DNA of 64,000 bases from an uncultured Pelagibacteraceae bacterium. GTDB taxonomy: Bacteria > Pseudomonadota > Alphaproteobacteria > Pelagibacterales > Pelagibacteraceae. A program made the position numbers and the translations under genes. Of this stretch, positions 8,375 through 17,038 are shown in pieces (positions within the stretch are counted from its first letter, which is position 1; every line of letters starts with the position of its first letter). The notes beneath the pieces were generated by a model. The model did not search any database. It saw only the letters and a list, made by a program, of their open reading frames with translations, and was not told the origin of the DNA. The stretch covers positions 106,352-170,351 of the forward strand of contig CACMVB010000003.1 in the NCBI GenBank assembly GCA_902617025.1, read 5' to 3'.

Positions 8375-9501
8375 AAAAAATATTTATTTTAACAGGCGAG
8401 CCTTCTGGAGACAAACTCGCATCAAAAGTAATTAAAGAATTTAAAAAAGATAATTCCGAAATCGAGTATTTAAGTGTAGGAGGTGAAAATTTAGAAGCTT
8501 TAGGTATAAAATCGATTTATGATTTAAAAGAGGTTACCTACATAGGTTTTACAAATGTTATAAAAAATATTTTCAAAATTAATAAAAAAATTAATGAAAC
8601 TGTAAAAGCTATAAAAGATTTTAATCCAGATATTTTATTTACAGTTGATAGTCCTGATTTTACTTTAAGAGTTGCTGAACGCGTAAAAAAACAAAATTCA
8701 AATATAAAAACAATTCATTACGTTGCACCACAAGTTTGGGTTTGGAGAGAAGGGAGGGTTAAGAAAATTAAGAATTTTATTGATCATATATTATTATTAT
8801 TTAATTTTGAAAAACCGTATTTTGATAAAGAGAATATGAGCAATGAATTTGTGGGCCATCCCTTATTAGATGAAACTTCTGAAGGTAAAATCGACATCAA
8901 TCAAATATTTGAAAAAAATAAAGCGTTAATATCAATTTTTCCAGGAAGTAGAACAACTGAAATTGATGTCTTAATGCCTATACTCTTAGATTTTATAAAA
9001 TTAATGAACAAAAATTATCAAGATTTTATTTATATATTTCACTCGACAAAGCAACATTATGATTTAATTCAATCTTACATAAAATCTCAAAATATAGGTA
9101 ACTGTGAAATTATTAGTGATGATAAAATAAAGTCTCACACTCTTAAGAAATCTGTATTTGCAGTTGCTAAATCAGGAACGGTCTCGCTTGAAATTTGCAA
9201 ATCTAAAGTTCCATCCATCATTCTCTATAAAATGAATTTTTTAAACTATTTAATTGTTAGATCTTTGATTAAAGTTAAATTCGCTAATATTATAAATATT
9301 GCAGCAGGTAAGGAGGTAATACCTGAATTACTTCAATCTAAGTGTAATCCAAAAGATTTATTTAAATCTGTAAGCTCTTTTATCGATAATCCAAGTAAAA
9401 TTAAGGAGCAAATAGAAAAAACACAATCAATACTAAATTCATTCAAAACTGAAATTTCTTCAGCAAAACTCGCGAGTAAAGCTTTAGTGAAATTTTTATA
9501 A
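8371..9501 (+). CDS. lpxB: Lipid-A-disaccharide synthase
   Basis: Glycosyltransferase joining lipid X to UDP-2,3-diacylglucosamine to form the lipid A disaccharide. I choose GTG 8371 over the track's TTG 8356: the sequence has GGAG about 9 nt upstream, GTG overlaps the previous stop as GTGA, and the protein then begins directly with the conserved KKIFILTGEPSGD. Other family blocks are VDSPDF, APQVWVWREGR, GHPLLDE, PGSRTTEI and the C-terminal SGTVSLE. The length, about 376 aa, is normal. It ends the plus-strand operon and is convergent with the first gene of the accessory region, 15 nt away. Confidence 0.95.
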   Translation: MKKIFILTGEPSGDKLASKVIKEFKKDNSEIEYLSVGGENLEALGIKSIYDLKEVTYIGFTNVIKNIFKINKKINETVKAIKDFNPDILFTVDSPDFTLRVAERVKKQNSNIKTIHYVAPQVWVWREGRVKKIKNFIDHILLLFNFEKPYFDKENMSNEFVGHPLLDETSEGKIDINQIFEKNKALISIFPGSRTTEIDVLMPILLDFIKLMNKNYQDFIYIFHSTKQHYDLIQSYIKSQNIGNCEIISDDKIKSHTLKKSVFAVAKSGTVSLEICKSKVPSIILYKMNFLNYLIVRSLIKVKFANIINIAAGKEVIPELLQSKCNPKDLFKSVSSFIDNPSKIKEQIEKTQSILNSFKTEISSAKLASKALVKFL

Positions 9502-9516
9502 AGCCGAAAATCTTAT

Positions 9517-10647
9517 TTAAAAAATGACCCATTTTTTTTTAGATGAAGATCTAACACAACCATCTATAAATTTTGCTGTAAGCAAACCCTCGTAAGCAGT
9601 TGGATAATAAAATCTTTTTTTACTTTTTTTTGAATTTATTTTTAAAGCAATTTCTTTATATAAATTAGAAAAAGCACTTAAATATCCCTCAGGATGTCCG
9701 TACTTAATTCTAGAGAAGTTTTTTGAGAAACCACTTTCATTGAAACCTCTTTCTAAAACTTTTGTAGCACCATTAGCAGCATTATATCTTAAATAGTTAG
9801 GATCATTCTGTACCCATTCTAAACTTCCCATCGTACCAAATATTCTTATTCGTAATCCATAAACACCACCTTTAGCAGTAGTTGATGCCCAAAATAAACC
9901 CTTAGCTCCATTCTCGTAATTTATGAAAACTTGAGCATTTGTATCAAATTTAATTTTTTTTGAATATTGCTTGATATCTGCAAATAAGTTTTTTCCTTTA
10001 AGCCCAGTAATGTAATTACATAAATGATATGCATGGGATCCTATTTCATTTAGCACTGTAGAAACTCCGGCTATTTTTTTATCTAATTTCCATTTAAATA
10101 TTTTTTTTGCTGAAACAGGAGTAACTTTTTTACCATTAGACCAATCCTGAATATATTCGACATTAATATATTCAATATTTCCAAGTTTTTTATCCTCTAC
10201 CAATTTTTTAGCATGTCTAACCATTGGGTAGGCCGAATAATTATGTGTAAGCCCGTAAACGACTTTTTTATTATTTTTAATTGTTTTATAAAGTTTTTTA
10301 GCTTGAGCTAGAGAACCTGCAAATGGTTTATCAGATATTACATGAATGTTGTTTTTAATAAATAATTCCGCTATTTCTTGATGACTCCCAGGGGGTGTCA
10401 TGATTGCAATTACATCAATACCATCTTTAATTTTTTTTTCAGAATAGCAAAGATCTTTATAATTTTTGTAACACCTATTTTTTTTTATTCCTATACTTGT
10501 CCCAAAAGATTGATTGATTTTATAATTTCTTGAAAAAACGCCAGCTACAATTTCATATTTATCATCGAATCTTGAAGCTATTCTATGTACATGACCAATC
10601 CAAGATCCAGGGCCACCACCAATGATACCAAGTTTAAGTCTTTTCAT
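9517..10647 (-). CDS. Gfo/Idh/MocA-family NAD(P)-dependent oxidoreductase (copy 1)
   Basis: Predicted sugar, inositol or sugar-acid dehydrogenase. The 376-aa product starts with a Rossmann motif of the type GIIGGGPGSWIG. It has the nicotinamide-contacting block SDKPFAG (EKP is commoner) near 125 and a C-terminal alpha/beta domain with the region VLNEIGSHAYHL, where the family's catalytic His-type residues sit. The ATG overlaps the stop of the upstream family member by one base, so the two paralogues are co-expressed at the 3' end of the minus-strand block. The substrate cannot be read from sequence. The GGGPGSWIGHVH start resembles inositol/rhizopine-type dehydrogenases, but that is only a guess. 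Confidence 0.85.
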   Translation of the reverse strand: MKRLKLGIIGGGPGSWIGHVHRIASRFDDKYEIVAGVFSRNYKINQSFGTSIGIKKNRCYKNYKDLCYSEKKIKDGIDVIAIMTPPGSHQEIAELFIKNNIHVISDKPFAGSLAQAKKLYKTIKNNKKVVYGLTHNYSAYPMVRHAKKLVEDKKLGNIEYINVEYIQDWSNGKKVTPVSAKKIFKWKLDKKIAGVSTVLNEIGSHAYHLCNYITGLKGKNLFADIKQYSKKIKFDTNAQVFINYENGAKGLFWASTTAKGGVYGLRIRIFGTMGSLEWVQNDPNYLRYNAANGATKVLERGFNESGFSKNFSRIKYGHPEGYLSAFSNLYKEIALKINSKKSKKRFYYPTAYEGLLTAKFIDGCVRSSSKKKWVIF

Positions 10648-11687
10648 TAGTTTACTCTTATTTTTTTCCCAGTTTTAGTACTTCTTAGTATGGCATCAAA
10701 TATTTTAAGCGATTGCAAGCCATCATTTCCACTTACTTTTGGTTTAGCTTTTCCAGACACAACATCGCATAAGTGATCAATTTGATTTATTAAAGTAAAT
10801 CTACTCAAACGAATATTAAAATCTTTATGATAGATTGGTTTCCACCAACTTCTCTCACCTCTATTGTACCAATGTTTTAAATTAGGAAATTGTATCGAGC
10901 CTTTAGTTCCTCCAATAAAATACGCTGATTGATTTGTTACAGGGTAGGCCGGATTTTCTCCAGCTGTAAGCTCATAACTATAAGGAGCTACAATTGTATC
11001 AGAAACACTTAATGTACATAAAGCACCTGATCTAAAGGTAAAATTAACAATTGCGGTATCTTCAACTTCATATTTTCTAATTTTATTTGAGGTTGTTGCT
11101 TGAACATGTGTTATAGGACCTAGCAAGTAACAAATAAGATCAATATCATGGACTAAATTAATACCTAAAGGTCCTCCTCCTTTTTTAATACGCCATTTTT
11201 CTTTGTACCAATCTTTATTTTTATATAACCAGCACATAACGTTAGCAGCAACAATTTTTCCAAGATTTCCACTATCAATCTGTTTTTTTACTTTAGTAAC
11301 AATACTGTTGTGCCTTCTATGATAGCCAATAAGTAGGTGTGTTTTATTTTTTTTGGAACTTTGAATAATTTTTTTTGCTTTTGAGATACTATTTGAAATT
11401 GGTTTCTCTAATAAAACAGGTATTTTAGCATTTAAGAAACTGATTGTATGTTTTTCATGAAATTGATTAGGAGTAGCTACAATTACTGCATCAGGCTTAT
11501 TTTTTTTTAATAAATATTTTGATGACCTATAAAATGGAACTTTAAATTTTTTGGCATGTAATTCTGATTTTTTATTTAAATCAACAATTGAATGTAGCTT
11601 AGCTCTTTTGGAAAGATTTAAAGCTTTTAAATGCTGACTGCCCATCAGTCCAATACCAACAACTGCTATTTTTATCTTTTTTTTCAT
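10647..11687 (-). CDS. Gfo/Idh/MocA-family NAD(P)-dependent oxidoreductase (copy 2)
   Basis: A 346-aa paralogue of the downstream gene with a canonical layout. The Rossmann motif GIGLMGSQHLKAL is near the N-terminus, the LLEKPIS block is at about 93, and the catalytic region GGPLGINLVHDIDL is near 172-185. The C-terminal domain covers the rest. It overlaps the CitE-like gene upstream by 4 nt. Two dissimilar Gfo/Idh enzymes in tandem suggest successive oxidation/reduction or epimerisation steps on one carbohydrate-like substrate, in keeping with the adjacent enolase-superfamily gene. This is inference from context. Confidence 0.85.
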   Translation of the reverse strand: MKKKIKIAVVGIGLMGSQHLKALNLSKRAKLHSIVDLNKKSELHAKKFKVPFYRSSKYLLKKNKPDAVIVATPNQFHEKHTISFLNAKIPVLLEKPISNSISKAKKIIQSSKKNKTHLLIGYHRRHNSIVTKVKKQIDSGNLGKIVAANVMCWLYKNKDWYKEKWRIKKGGGPLGINLVHDIDLICYLLGPITHVQATTSNKIRKYEVEDTAIVNFTFRSGALCTLSVSDTIVAPYSYELTAGENPAYPVTNQSAYFIGGTKGSIQFPNLKHWYNRGERSWWKPIYHKDFNIRLSRFTLINQIDHLCDVVSGKAKPKVSGNDGLQSLKIFDAILRSTKTGKKIRVN

Positions 11688-12337
11688 GTAAATATCTTAT
11701 TTGATATATCAACTTGATTTGGATGAATACATGCTTTACCACCAAAACCTAATTTTTTTACTATATTACATGAGGTCTCAAACCCATTTAAATCTTTAAA
11801 ATTTAAATATGAGGTATCAATCGGTTTTTTAATATTTTTAGATTTATTTACTATATTTTTTCTAAATTCTAGTATTTCATTTTCATCTTCTGAAACTTTC
11901 AGATTTATTGATTTTGCTAAATCATGAGAACCAAAAGATATTATTTGAATTCTTTCTGAAAAAGAACAAATTTCCTCAAGATTAGCTAGACCGTTTATAC
12001 TTTCCAAAATTGGTATTACATCGGTTTTCAATCTTTCTGTTTTTTTTAATAATGTATCTATCTCAACTAACTGTTTTTTTGACTCTGTAAAAGGCAAGAA
12101 TATACCAGGAAATTTTTCAGAAGTTACAAATTCTAAATCAGAATTCTTATCTATTCTAATATATGTATGATCTTTATTAACATTGCATTCTTTAATTATT
12201 TTTTTTGCATGTTCTTTCTGATCCTCAGGAACTGTTGATTCTAAATCGAGAACTATTAAATCTGCATTTAATGTATAAGCCTTTTTAATTTTTTTTTCTT
12301 CATGTCCTGGAACGAATAAAACAGATCTATATTTCAT
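11684..12337 (-). CDS. HpcH/HpaI / citrate lyase beta-like (CitE-like) aldolase, short form
   Basis: TIM-barrel lyase related to CitE and malyl-CoA lyases, which cleave or form C-C bonds next to a carboxyl or thioester. The 217-aa product keeps the N-terminal RSVLFVPGHEEKKI block, the acidic metal-site region VLDLEST, an ESINGLANL segment and the C-terminal GKACIHPNQ. It is much shorter than typical CitE (about 290 aa), with a compressed middle, and the classical downstream extension is missing. It overlaps its upstream neighbour (the enolase-superfamily gene) by 11 nt and its downstream neighbour by 4 nt. A likely role is the carbon-splitting step of the local pathway, which is inference. 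Confidence 0.8.
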   Translation of the reverse strand: MKYRSVLFVPGHEEKKIKKAYTLNADLIVLDLESTVPEDQKEHAKKIIKECNVNKDHTYIRIDKNSDLEFVTSEKFPGIFLPFTESKKQLVEIDTLLKKTERLKTDVIPILESINGLANLEEICSFSERIQIISFGSHDLAKSINLKVSEDENEILEFRKNIVNKSKNIKKPIDTSYLNFKDLNGFETSCNIVKKLGFGGKACIHPNQVDISNKIFT

Positions 12338-13415
12338 ACTTACTTAATTTATTAAAATCTAAATCAATTCCAAGTCCTGGTCCTGAAGGTAATTTATACT
12401 TTCCATTTAACGCTCTTTTAAAATTTGGATAAAATTCTTGATCAATATCCAAATAGAATCTTTCTATATAGGTGTCCTTTTCCATTAACGCAGCTAATTG
12501 AAGTGTAGCTAAAAAACCTGGTCCAAAATAAGCAGTATGAGGCATTACAGAGATATCATTTTTTTCTGCATGCTGAATTATTTTGAACATCTCGTAAATA
12601 CCACCAACTTTTATTACTGACGGTTGAACAAAAGTAACTGCTTTTTGTTTAATCATTGATTTAAACTCAAATTCTGTACATGCATTCTCTCCACAAGCTA
12701 TAGGTAATCCTAGTTCTTTATTTAATTTTGCGAGAGTTTCATAATCTTCTGGTGGGTAAATAGGTTCTTCTAACCAAGTGAGTTTCATGCTTTTTAAAAA
12801 ATCTTTTTTGGATAGTGTTTCTTCATAAGTCCAAGGACAATTAGTGTCTAACATCAAAGGAAGATTACCTGTTCCTTTTCTTCCAGCCTCAATGCAATCA
12901 TTTTCTATTTCATGAAGTTTTATAGCTTGGTAACCATCATCTAATGATTGCTTACATTTCTGTTCTATAATTTTCGGATCTCCATATCTAAAAAGACTTG
13001 AATAAGCTTTGAATAAATCTTTATTTTTTTTTCCTAACAATTCATGAATTGGCTTATTCTTTTCTTTGCCTAAAGCATCCCATAATGCAATTTCAACACC
13101 AGATATTGCAAACATTGTTATCCCATATCTACCAAATAAGTGCAAAGATTTTTGAAGGGTTAAAAGAAGTTCCGGTATATTACTCATATCTTTTCCAACG
13201 AGTAAGGGAGCCACCATTTCTTCAATTGCTATTTTTACTGCTTTCCAACTTGTATAACCAAAGGCTTCACCCCAACCAGTGATACCTTTATCTGTTTCAA
13301 TTTTTACTAAGTTAAATTCTAAACTTTTCCATTCTTTTCCATGAAAAATTACCTTTTTTCCTCCATGGCTAAACGGCATACTCAAAGTGATTGCTTTGAT
13401 TGATTTAACTTTCAT
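12327..13415 (-). CDS. Mandelate racemase/muconate-lactonizing-family enzyme (enolase superfamily)
   Basis: Predicted Mg-dependent acid-sugar dehydratase or racemase that abstracts the proton alpha to a carboxylate. The 362-aa product has the N-terminal capping domain (TDKGITGWGEAFGY) and a barrel with AIKLHE (the KxH/KxK base position, about 180), metal ligands in LMLDTN, WLEEP and CGENA, and a C-terminal MPHTAYFGPG carrying the second base His. These residues put it in the MR-like subgroup. The gene directly follows the crotonase gene (overlapping stop/start). Substrate unknown; candidates are a sugar acid or an aromatic 2-hydroxy acid. Confidence 0.85.
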   Translation of the reverse strand: MKVKSIKAITLSMPFSHGGKKVIFHGKEWKSLEFNLVKIETDKGITGWGEAFGYTSWKAVKIAIEEMVAPLLVGKDMSNIPELLLTLQKSLHLFGRYGITMFAISGVEIALWDALGKEKNKPIHELLGKKNKDLFKAYSSLFRYGDPKIIEQKCKQSLDDGYQAIKLHEIENDCIEAGRKGTGNLPLMLDTNCPWTYEETLSKKDFLKSMKLTWLEEPIYPPEDYETLAKLNKELGLPIACGENACTEFEFKSMIKQKAVTFVQPSVIKVGGIYEMFKIIQHAEKNDISVMPHTAYFGPGFLATLQLAALMEKDTYIERFYLDIDQEFYPNFKRALNGKYKLPSGPGLGIDLDFNKLSKYEI

Positions 13416-14185
13416 TATCTAAATTTTTTAAAATTTGGCTTTCTTTTTTCTAGAAAGGCTTTGGCGCCTTCTGCCTGTTCACCAGTTTTAAAATAACCAG
13501 GAGCAACTTCTTCAACCATTCCTTTTTGGGTAATCTTTAAAATTTCTTCAAATTGTTTTCTAAAACTGGCTTTCAATATCTTCAAACAAGTTGGAGCAGC
13601 TTTTAATATTTCATCGCCATACTTTTTAACTTCCTCGTCTAATTTATCTTTTTTTACTACTGAATTTACCAAGCCCCAATTCATCATCTCTTTTGCTGAG
13701 TATCTTTTGCAAGTCATCCACATTTCTCTTGCACGTTTGTGTCCTAAAATATTTGCAGAGTGGGCAACGATAGCTCCTCCGGCTGGAGAACCAACTCTGG
13801 GGCCATTTTGACCAAATATAGAATTCTCACTTGCTATAGTTAAATCACAAAAATAAGCCATATGATTTCCACCGCCAATCGCGTATCCATCCACTTTAGC
13901 TATGATTGGTTTGCTACATTTTGTTAAGTGAATGTGAAATTCGTATTCATGATCTTGAAATTCTTTAGAGCTTTCCCAGTTCATATCTCCACCTGAACAA
14001 AATGCTCTATCTCCAGCACCTGATAAAACAATTACTCCAACTGCTTTATCTTTTTCTGCATTGTCGAGAGCTGCCTTAAGTTCTTGAAGAGTTACTGGTG
14101 TAAAAGCATTTAATACCTTAGGTCTATTAATAGTGACATGAGCGTAATCACCTTTAACTTCATATAATATATCTTTAAATTGCAT
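13415..14185 (-). CDS. Enoyl-CoA hydratase/isomerase-family protein, MenB/BadI-like
   Basis: Crotonase-fold protein of 256 aa. It carries the oxyanion-hole blocks AFCSGGDM (about 64) and GYAIGGGNHMAY (about 100), and then FGQNGPRVGSPAGG, which is closest to the GQTGPKVGS block of MenB (dihydroxynaphthoyl-CoA synthase) and BadI (2-ketocyclohexanecarboxyl-CoA hydrolase). The C-terminus (GEQAEGAKAFLEKRKPNF) also matches that subgroup. The aspartate that MenB has after VGSF appears to be Ala here, so the chemistry may differ. It overlaps the acyl-CoA ligase upstream by 11 nt, which suggests it acts on that ligase's CoA ester. It is not menaquinone-linked by context. Confidence 0.82.
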   Translation of the reverse strand: MQFKDILYEVKGDYAHVTINRPKVLNAFTPVTLQELKAALDNAEKDKAVGVIVLSGAGDRAFCSGGDMNWESSKEFQDHEYEFHIHLTKCSKPIIAKVDGYAIGGGNHMAYFCDLTIASENSIFGQNGPRVGSPAGGAIVAHSANILGHKRAREMWMTCKRYSAKEMMNWGLVNSVVKKDKLDEEVKKYGDEILKAAPTCLKILKASFRKQFEEILKITQKGMVEEVAPGYFKTGEQAEGAKAFLEKRKPNFKKFR

Positions 14186-16088
14186 GAGATCTAATCTCCT
14201 CTATAGATTCTGGATTTAATAGCGTTGATAAATCACCTGGATCTTGGTTTGCTAAACATGATTTTATAACTCTTCTCATAATTTTCATATTTCTTGTTTT
14301 AGGCAAATCTTTTACAAAAATTACTTTATCAGGCTTAAATGATTTCCCTAAATCTTTTATAACTAAATCTTCAAAAAAACTTTCTTTTTGATCATTATTT
14401 TCTGCAGGAACTATAAATAAAATAATTTTTGACCCTTTATTTTCATCAGGTATTCCAACAGCAGCAACCTCTTTTGTTTTTCCACTTTTTACTATAACAC
14501 TCTCTAGCTCAGAAGGACCTATTCTTTTTCCTGATACTTTAATAGTATCATCAGATCTTCCATGTAAATACCAATGACCATCAGCATCTCTACTTGCAAG
14601 ATCACCATGCACCCAATAATCTTTAATTACACTCCAATAATTATCGATGTAACGTTTATCATCGTTCCATAAGCTCTTAGTTAATCCGATTGATGATTTT
14701 CTCATGACTAATTCACCCATCTCATTTGTGGAAACTTTTTGTCCATCTAAATTTAAGATATCTGCGCTCATTCCGGGAATAGGAGCATTAAAAGATCCAA
14801 CTTTAAAAGGACGATGTAAACAACAATGTAAAATAGAACCAGAAACTTCAGTGCCTCCAGCTGAATTCATTATAGGAACTTTAGATTTACCTATGACTTG
14901 AAATAACCATTTCCAAGGTTTTTCCGTCCAAGGTTCTCCTCCAGTACAAATCATTCTTAATGAACTTAAATCTAAATCTTTAAAAAGTTTTTCATTTTTA
15001 ATCATTTGCGCTCTGATCAGAGCAGGGGAAAGCTCTGTCCAGGAAACCTTATATTTTTCAATAAGCTTCCAAAAACGAACCTCATCAGGAAAATCAGGAA
15101 CGCCCTCAGCGATTACCATTTGTGCTCCATGTGCAGAAGCTATTGTTGCAGACTTTGAACCCACCATCCATCCCATATCAGCCATACATAAATGAATATC
15201 GGTTTGTCTAAAGTCTGCTAAAACTCCTTCATCAAAAGACATCTTAGCAACTAAACCAATATGAGTATAAACACATCCTTTCGGTTTTCCGGTTGTACCT
15301 GATGTAAAGTGGATAATAGCAGGATCTTCAGCATCGGTTTCCTCAGTTTTTAAATTATCAGAAACATTTTGAAAATTTTCCCAATTAAAGATTTTCTTTC
15401 CTTTCTCTTTTCCTAATAAAAAAATTTTTTCTAAAGAAATGACTTGATCTAATTCATTTTTAATTTGATCAAACATTCTTATTTCTTTTGCTTTTCTAAA
15501 TGTTTTTTCAACAGTAAAAATACCTTTAGCTTTTGCTATATTGAGTCTTTCAATAACTGCTTTTGATCCATATCCAGAGAATAAAGGTAGCACCACACAA
15601 CCAATTTTTAAAATAGCAAAGTAAGCAATGTAAGTTTCTATAAATTGAGGCATGTAAAGTGCGATTACATCACCTTTTTTAAAGCCATTTATTTTTAAAG
15701 TATTTCCAACCTTTGAGATTTGCTTTTCAAATTCTTCATAAGTGATTGAACTTTCTTTGCCATCTTCTCTTTCAGCATAAATAAAAGTGTTTTTGAAAAA
15801 TTTCTTGTCTTTATGTCGATCTATACAATTTAAAACTATATTAGTTTTTCCCTCTATACACCATCTAGTCCAAGGAATACCTTTTGAATCATCTAATATT
15901 TTTGAATAGGGTTTATAAAATTTTAAATCTGAAAATTTTATTACACTGTCCCATAACCATCCTGGATCGGAAAAACTTTTTTTTTCTAACTCATCATAAT
16001 TTTTTAATTTACAATGCTGTATAAACTTAGTTAGCTTTGAATTTTCAATTAGTTCTTTTGATGGTTGCCAAATAATTTCTTTAGACAC
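14175..16088 (-). CDS. Acyl-CoA synthetase (AMP-forming), acetyl/acetoacetyl-CoA synthetase-like
   Basis: Activates a carboxylic acid to its CoA thioester through an acyl-AMP. The 637-aa product has the N-terminal ACAS-type extension (LWDSVIKFSDLKFYKPY), the phosphate loop HFTSGTTGKPKG near 256, a GGTE adenine-site block and the hinge-region motif HGRSDDTIKVSGKRIGP. The C-terminal catalytic Lys is in PKTRNMKIMRR (usual form PKTRSGKIMRR). The acid it activates cannot be told from sequence. Its placement after panE-like, livH and livF and before the crotonase suggests it loads a solute imported by the Liv-type transporter. It starts 5 nt after the panE-like gene. Confidence 0.87.
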   Translation of the reverse strand: MSKEIIWQPSKELIENSKLTKFIQHCKLKNYDELEKKSFSDPGWLWDSVIKFSDLKFYKPYSKILDDSKGIPWTRWCIEGKTNIVLNCIDRHKDKKFFKNTFIYAEREDGKESSITYEEFEKQISKVGNTLKINGFKKGDVIALYMPQFIETYIAYFAILKIGCVVLPLFSGYGSKAVIERLNIAKAKGIFTVEKTFRKAKEIRMFDQIKNELDQVISLEKIFLLGKEKGKKIFNWENFQNVSDNLKTEETDAEDPAIIHFTSGTTGKPKGCVYTHIGLVAKMSFDEGVLADFRQTDIHLCMADMGWMVGSKSATIASAHGAQMVIAEGVPDFPDEVRFWKLIEKYKVSWTELSPALIRAQMIKNEKLFKDLDLSSLRMICTGGEPWTEKPWKWLFQVIGKSKVPIMNSAGGTEVSGSILHCCLHRPFKVGSFNAPIPGMSADILNLDGQKVSTNEMGELVMRKSSIGLTKSLWNDDKRYIDNYWSVIKDYWVHGDLASRDADGHWYLHGRSDDTIKVSGKRIGPSELESVIVKSGKTKEVAAVGIPDENKGSKIILFIVPAENNDQKESFFEDLVIKDLGKSFKPDKVIFVKDLPKTRNMKIMRRVIKSCLANQDPGDLSTLLNPESIEEIRSHAI

Positions 16089-16093
16089 AAGTC

Positions 16094-17038
16094 TTATACG
16101 TACATACCCTCTTTAATCTTAATAATATTATACATGAGGTCATTTAAAGGTGTTTTAATCCCATGTTTTTTTCCAATTTTAGAAACAGCTCCACTTATGA
16201 AATCAATTTCTGTTTTTCTATGCTTTACAACATCGAATGCCATAGATGATTTATTAGTTTGTCTTGAGTCTACTATTCTATTGAACATTTCTAAGCAATC
16301 GTTTTCACTTACATCAACTCCATCGGCTTTAGCTACTTCTCTAGTTTCAAGGATTATATCCTTACCTAATTTTCGAGACATAGTTTGATTTTTATTAGAA
16401 ATGTATAAATCCGTATGATGTAAATCAAATATTGCTGATAATGGACCAATTGCTGTTAAAGCAAATAATTTCATCCATTTTCTTCTTTTGATATTTTCTT
16501 CTGCAATAGTTTCTAAGCCATGTGCAGTAAAAGTTTCAGCTAAATCTTTTACTCTATCGCTTGAACCACCTTCGTATTCACCAATCCATGAAGGCAAACT
16601 TGCGTGGTTTTGGATTATTCCAGGACCTTGAATACTAGAGGCTTGTGTTGTTGATCCACCTAAAACTTTTTCTTTACCAGCTATTTTTTGCATGATTTCT
16701 TCATGCCCAATGCCATTTTGAAATGACATCAGCAATGTATTATCACCAATAATATTTTTTGAATTAGATAAAGCTTGCTCTAAAGCTGTAGCTTTACACA
16801 TAATAATTATTGCATCGACTGGCTTTAATGTTTTTGGATCAGTTGTAGCATGGATTTTAATTGTTCTATCTCCGCCATGACCCATCATTTTTAAACCTTT
16901 ACTATTAATTTCGTCCACATGTTCTTTCCAAACATCAATAAGATGAACCTCTAAACCTTTTTCAGCTAACAACCCGCCGAAAAGACAGCCCATAGCACCA
17001 GCACCTAATACTGCAACTTTTGTATCTTTCTTTATCAT
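16094..17038 (-). CDS. 2-dehydropantoate 2-reductase-like (PanE/ApbA family) oxidoreductase
   Basis: NADPH-dependent ketoacid reductase family. The 314-aa product begins with the Rossmann motif VLGAGAMGCLFGG (about 10-22). It keeps the family's Lys in KWMKLFALTAIGPLSAIF, though the usual nearby Asn residues (KL..N...NPLTA) are substituted, and has EIDFISGAV near the C-terminus, matching the EID.. .G block. Family members reduce ketopantoate or other 2-ketoacids. Together with the substitutions, the catabolic context argues for a different ketoacid. The ATG overlaps the livH stop by one base. Confidence 0.8.
   Translation of the reverse strand: MIKKDTKVAVLGAGAMGCLFGGLLAEKGLEVHLIDVWKEHVDEINSKGLKMMGHGGDRTIKIHATTDPKTLKPVDAIIIMCKATALEQALSNSKNIIGDNTLLMSFQNGIGHEEIMQKIAGKEKVLGGSTTQASSIQGPGIIQNHASLPSWIGEYEGGSSDRVKDLAETFTAHGLETIAEENIKRRKWMKLFALTAIGPLSAIFDLHHTDLYISNKNQTMSRKLGKDIILETREVAKADGVDVSENDCLEMFNRIVDSRQTNKSSMAFDVVKHRKTEIDFISGAVSKIGKKHGIKTPLNDLMYNIIKIKEGMYV

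Noticed and set aside
9502-9516. Bidirectional terminator between convergent lpxB and the Gfo/Idh gene
   Set aside because: The short gap has no inverted repeat; only A/T runs are seen.
16065-16388. 107-aa plus-strand ORF over the acyl-CoA ligase/panE-like junction
   Set aside because: It lies opposite two clear genes and has no family features.
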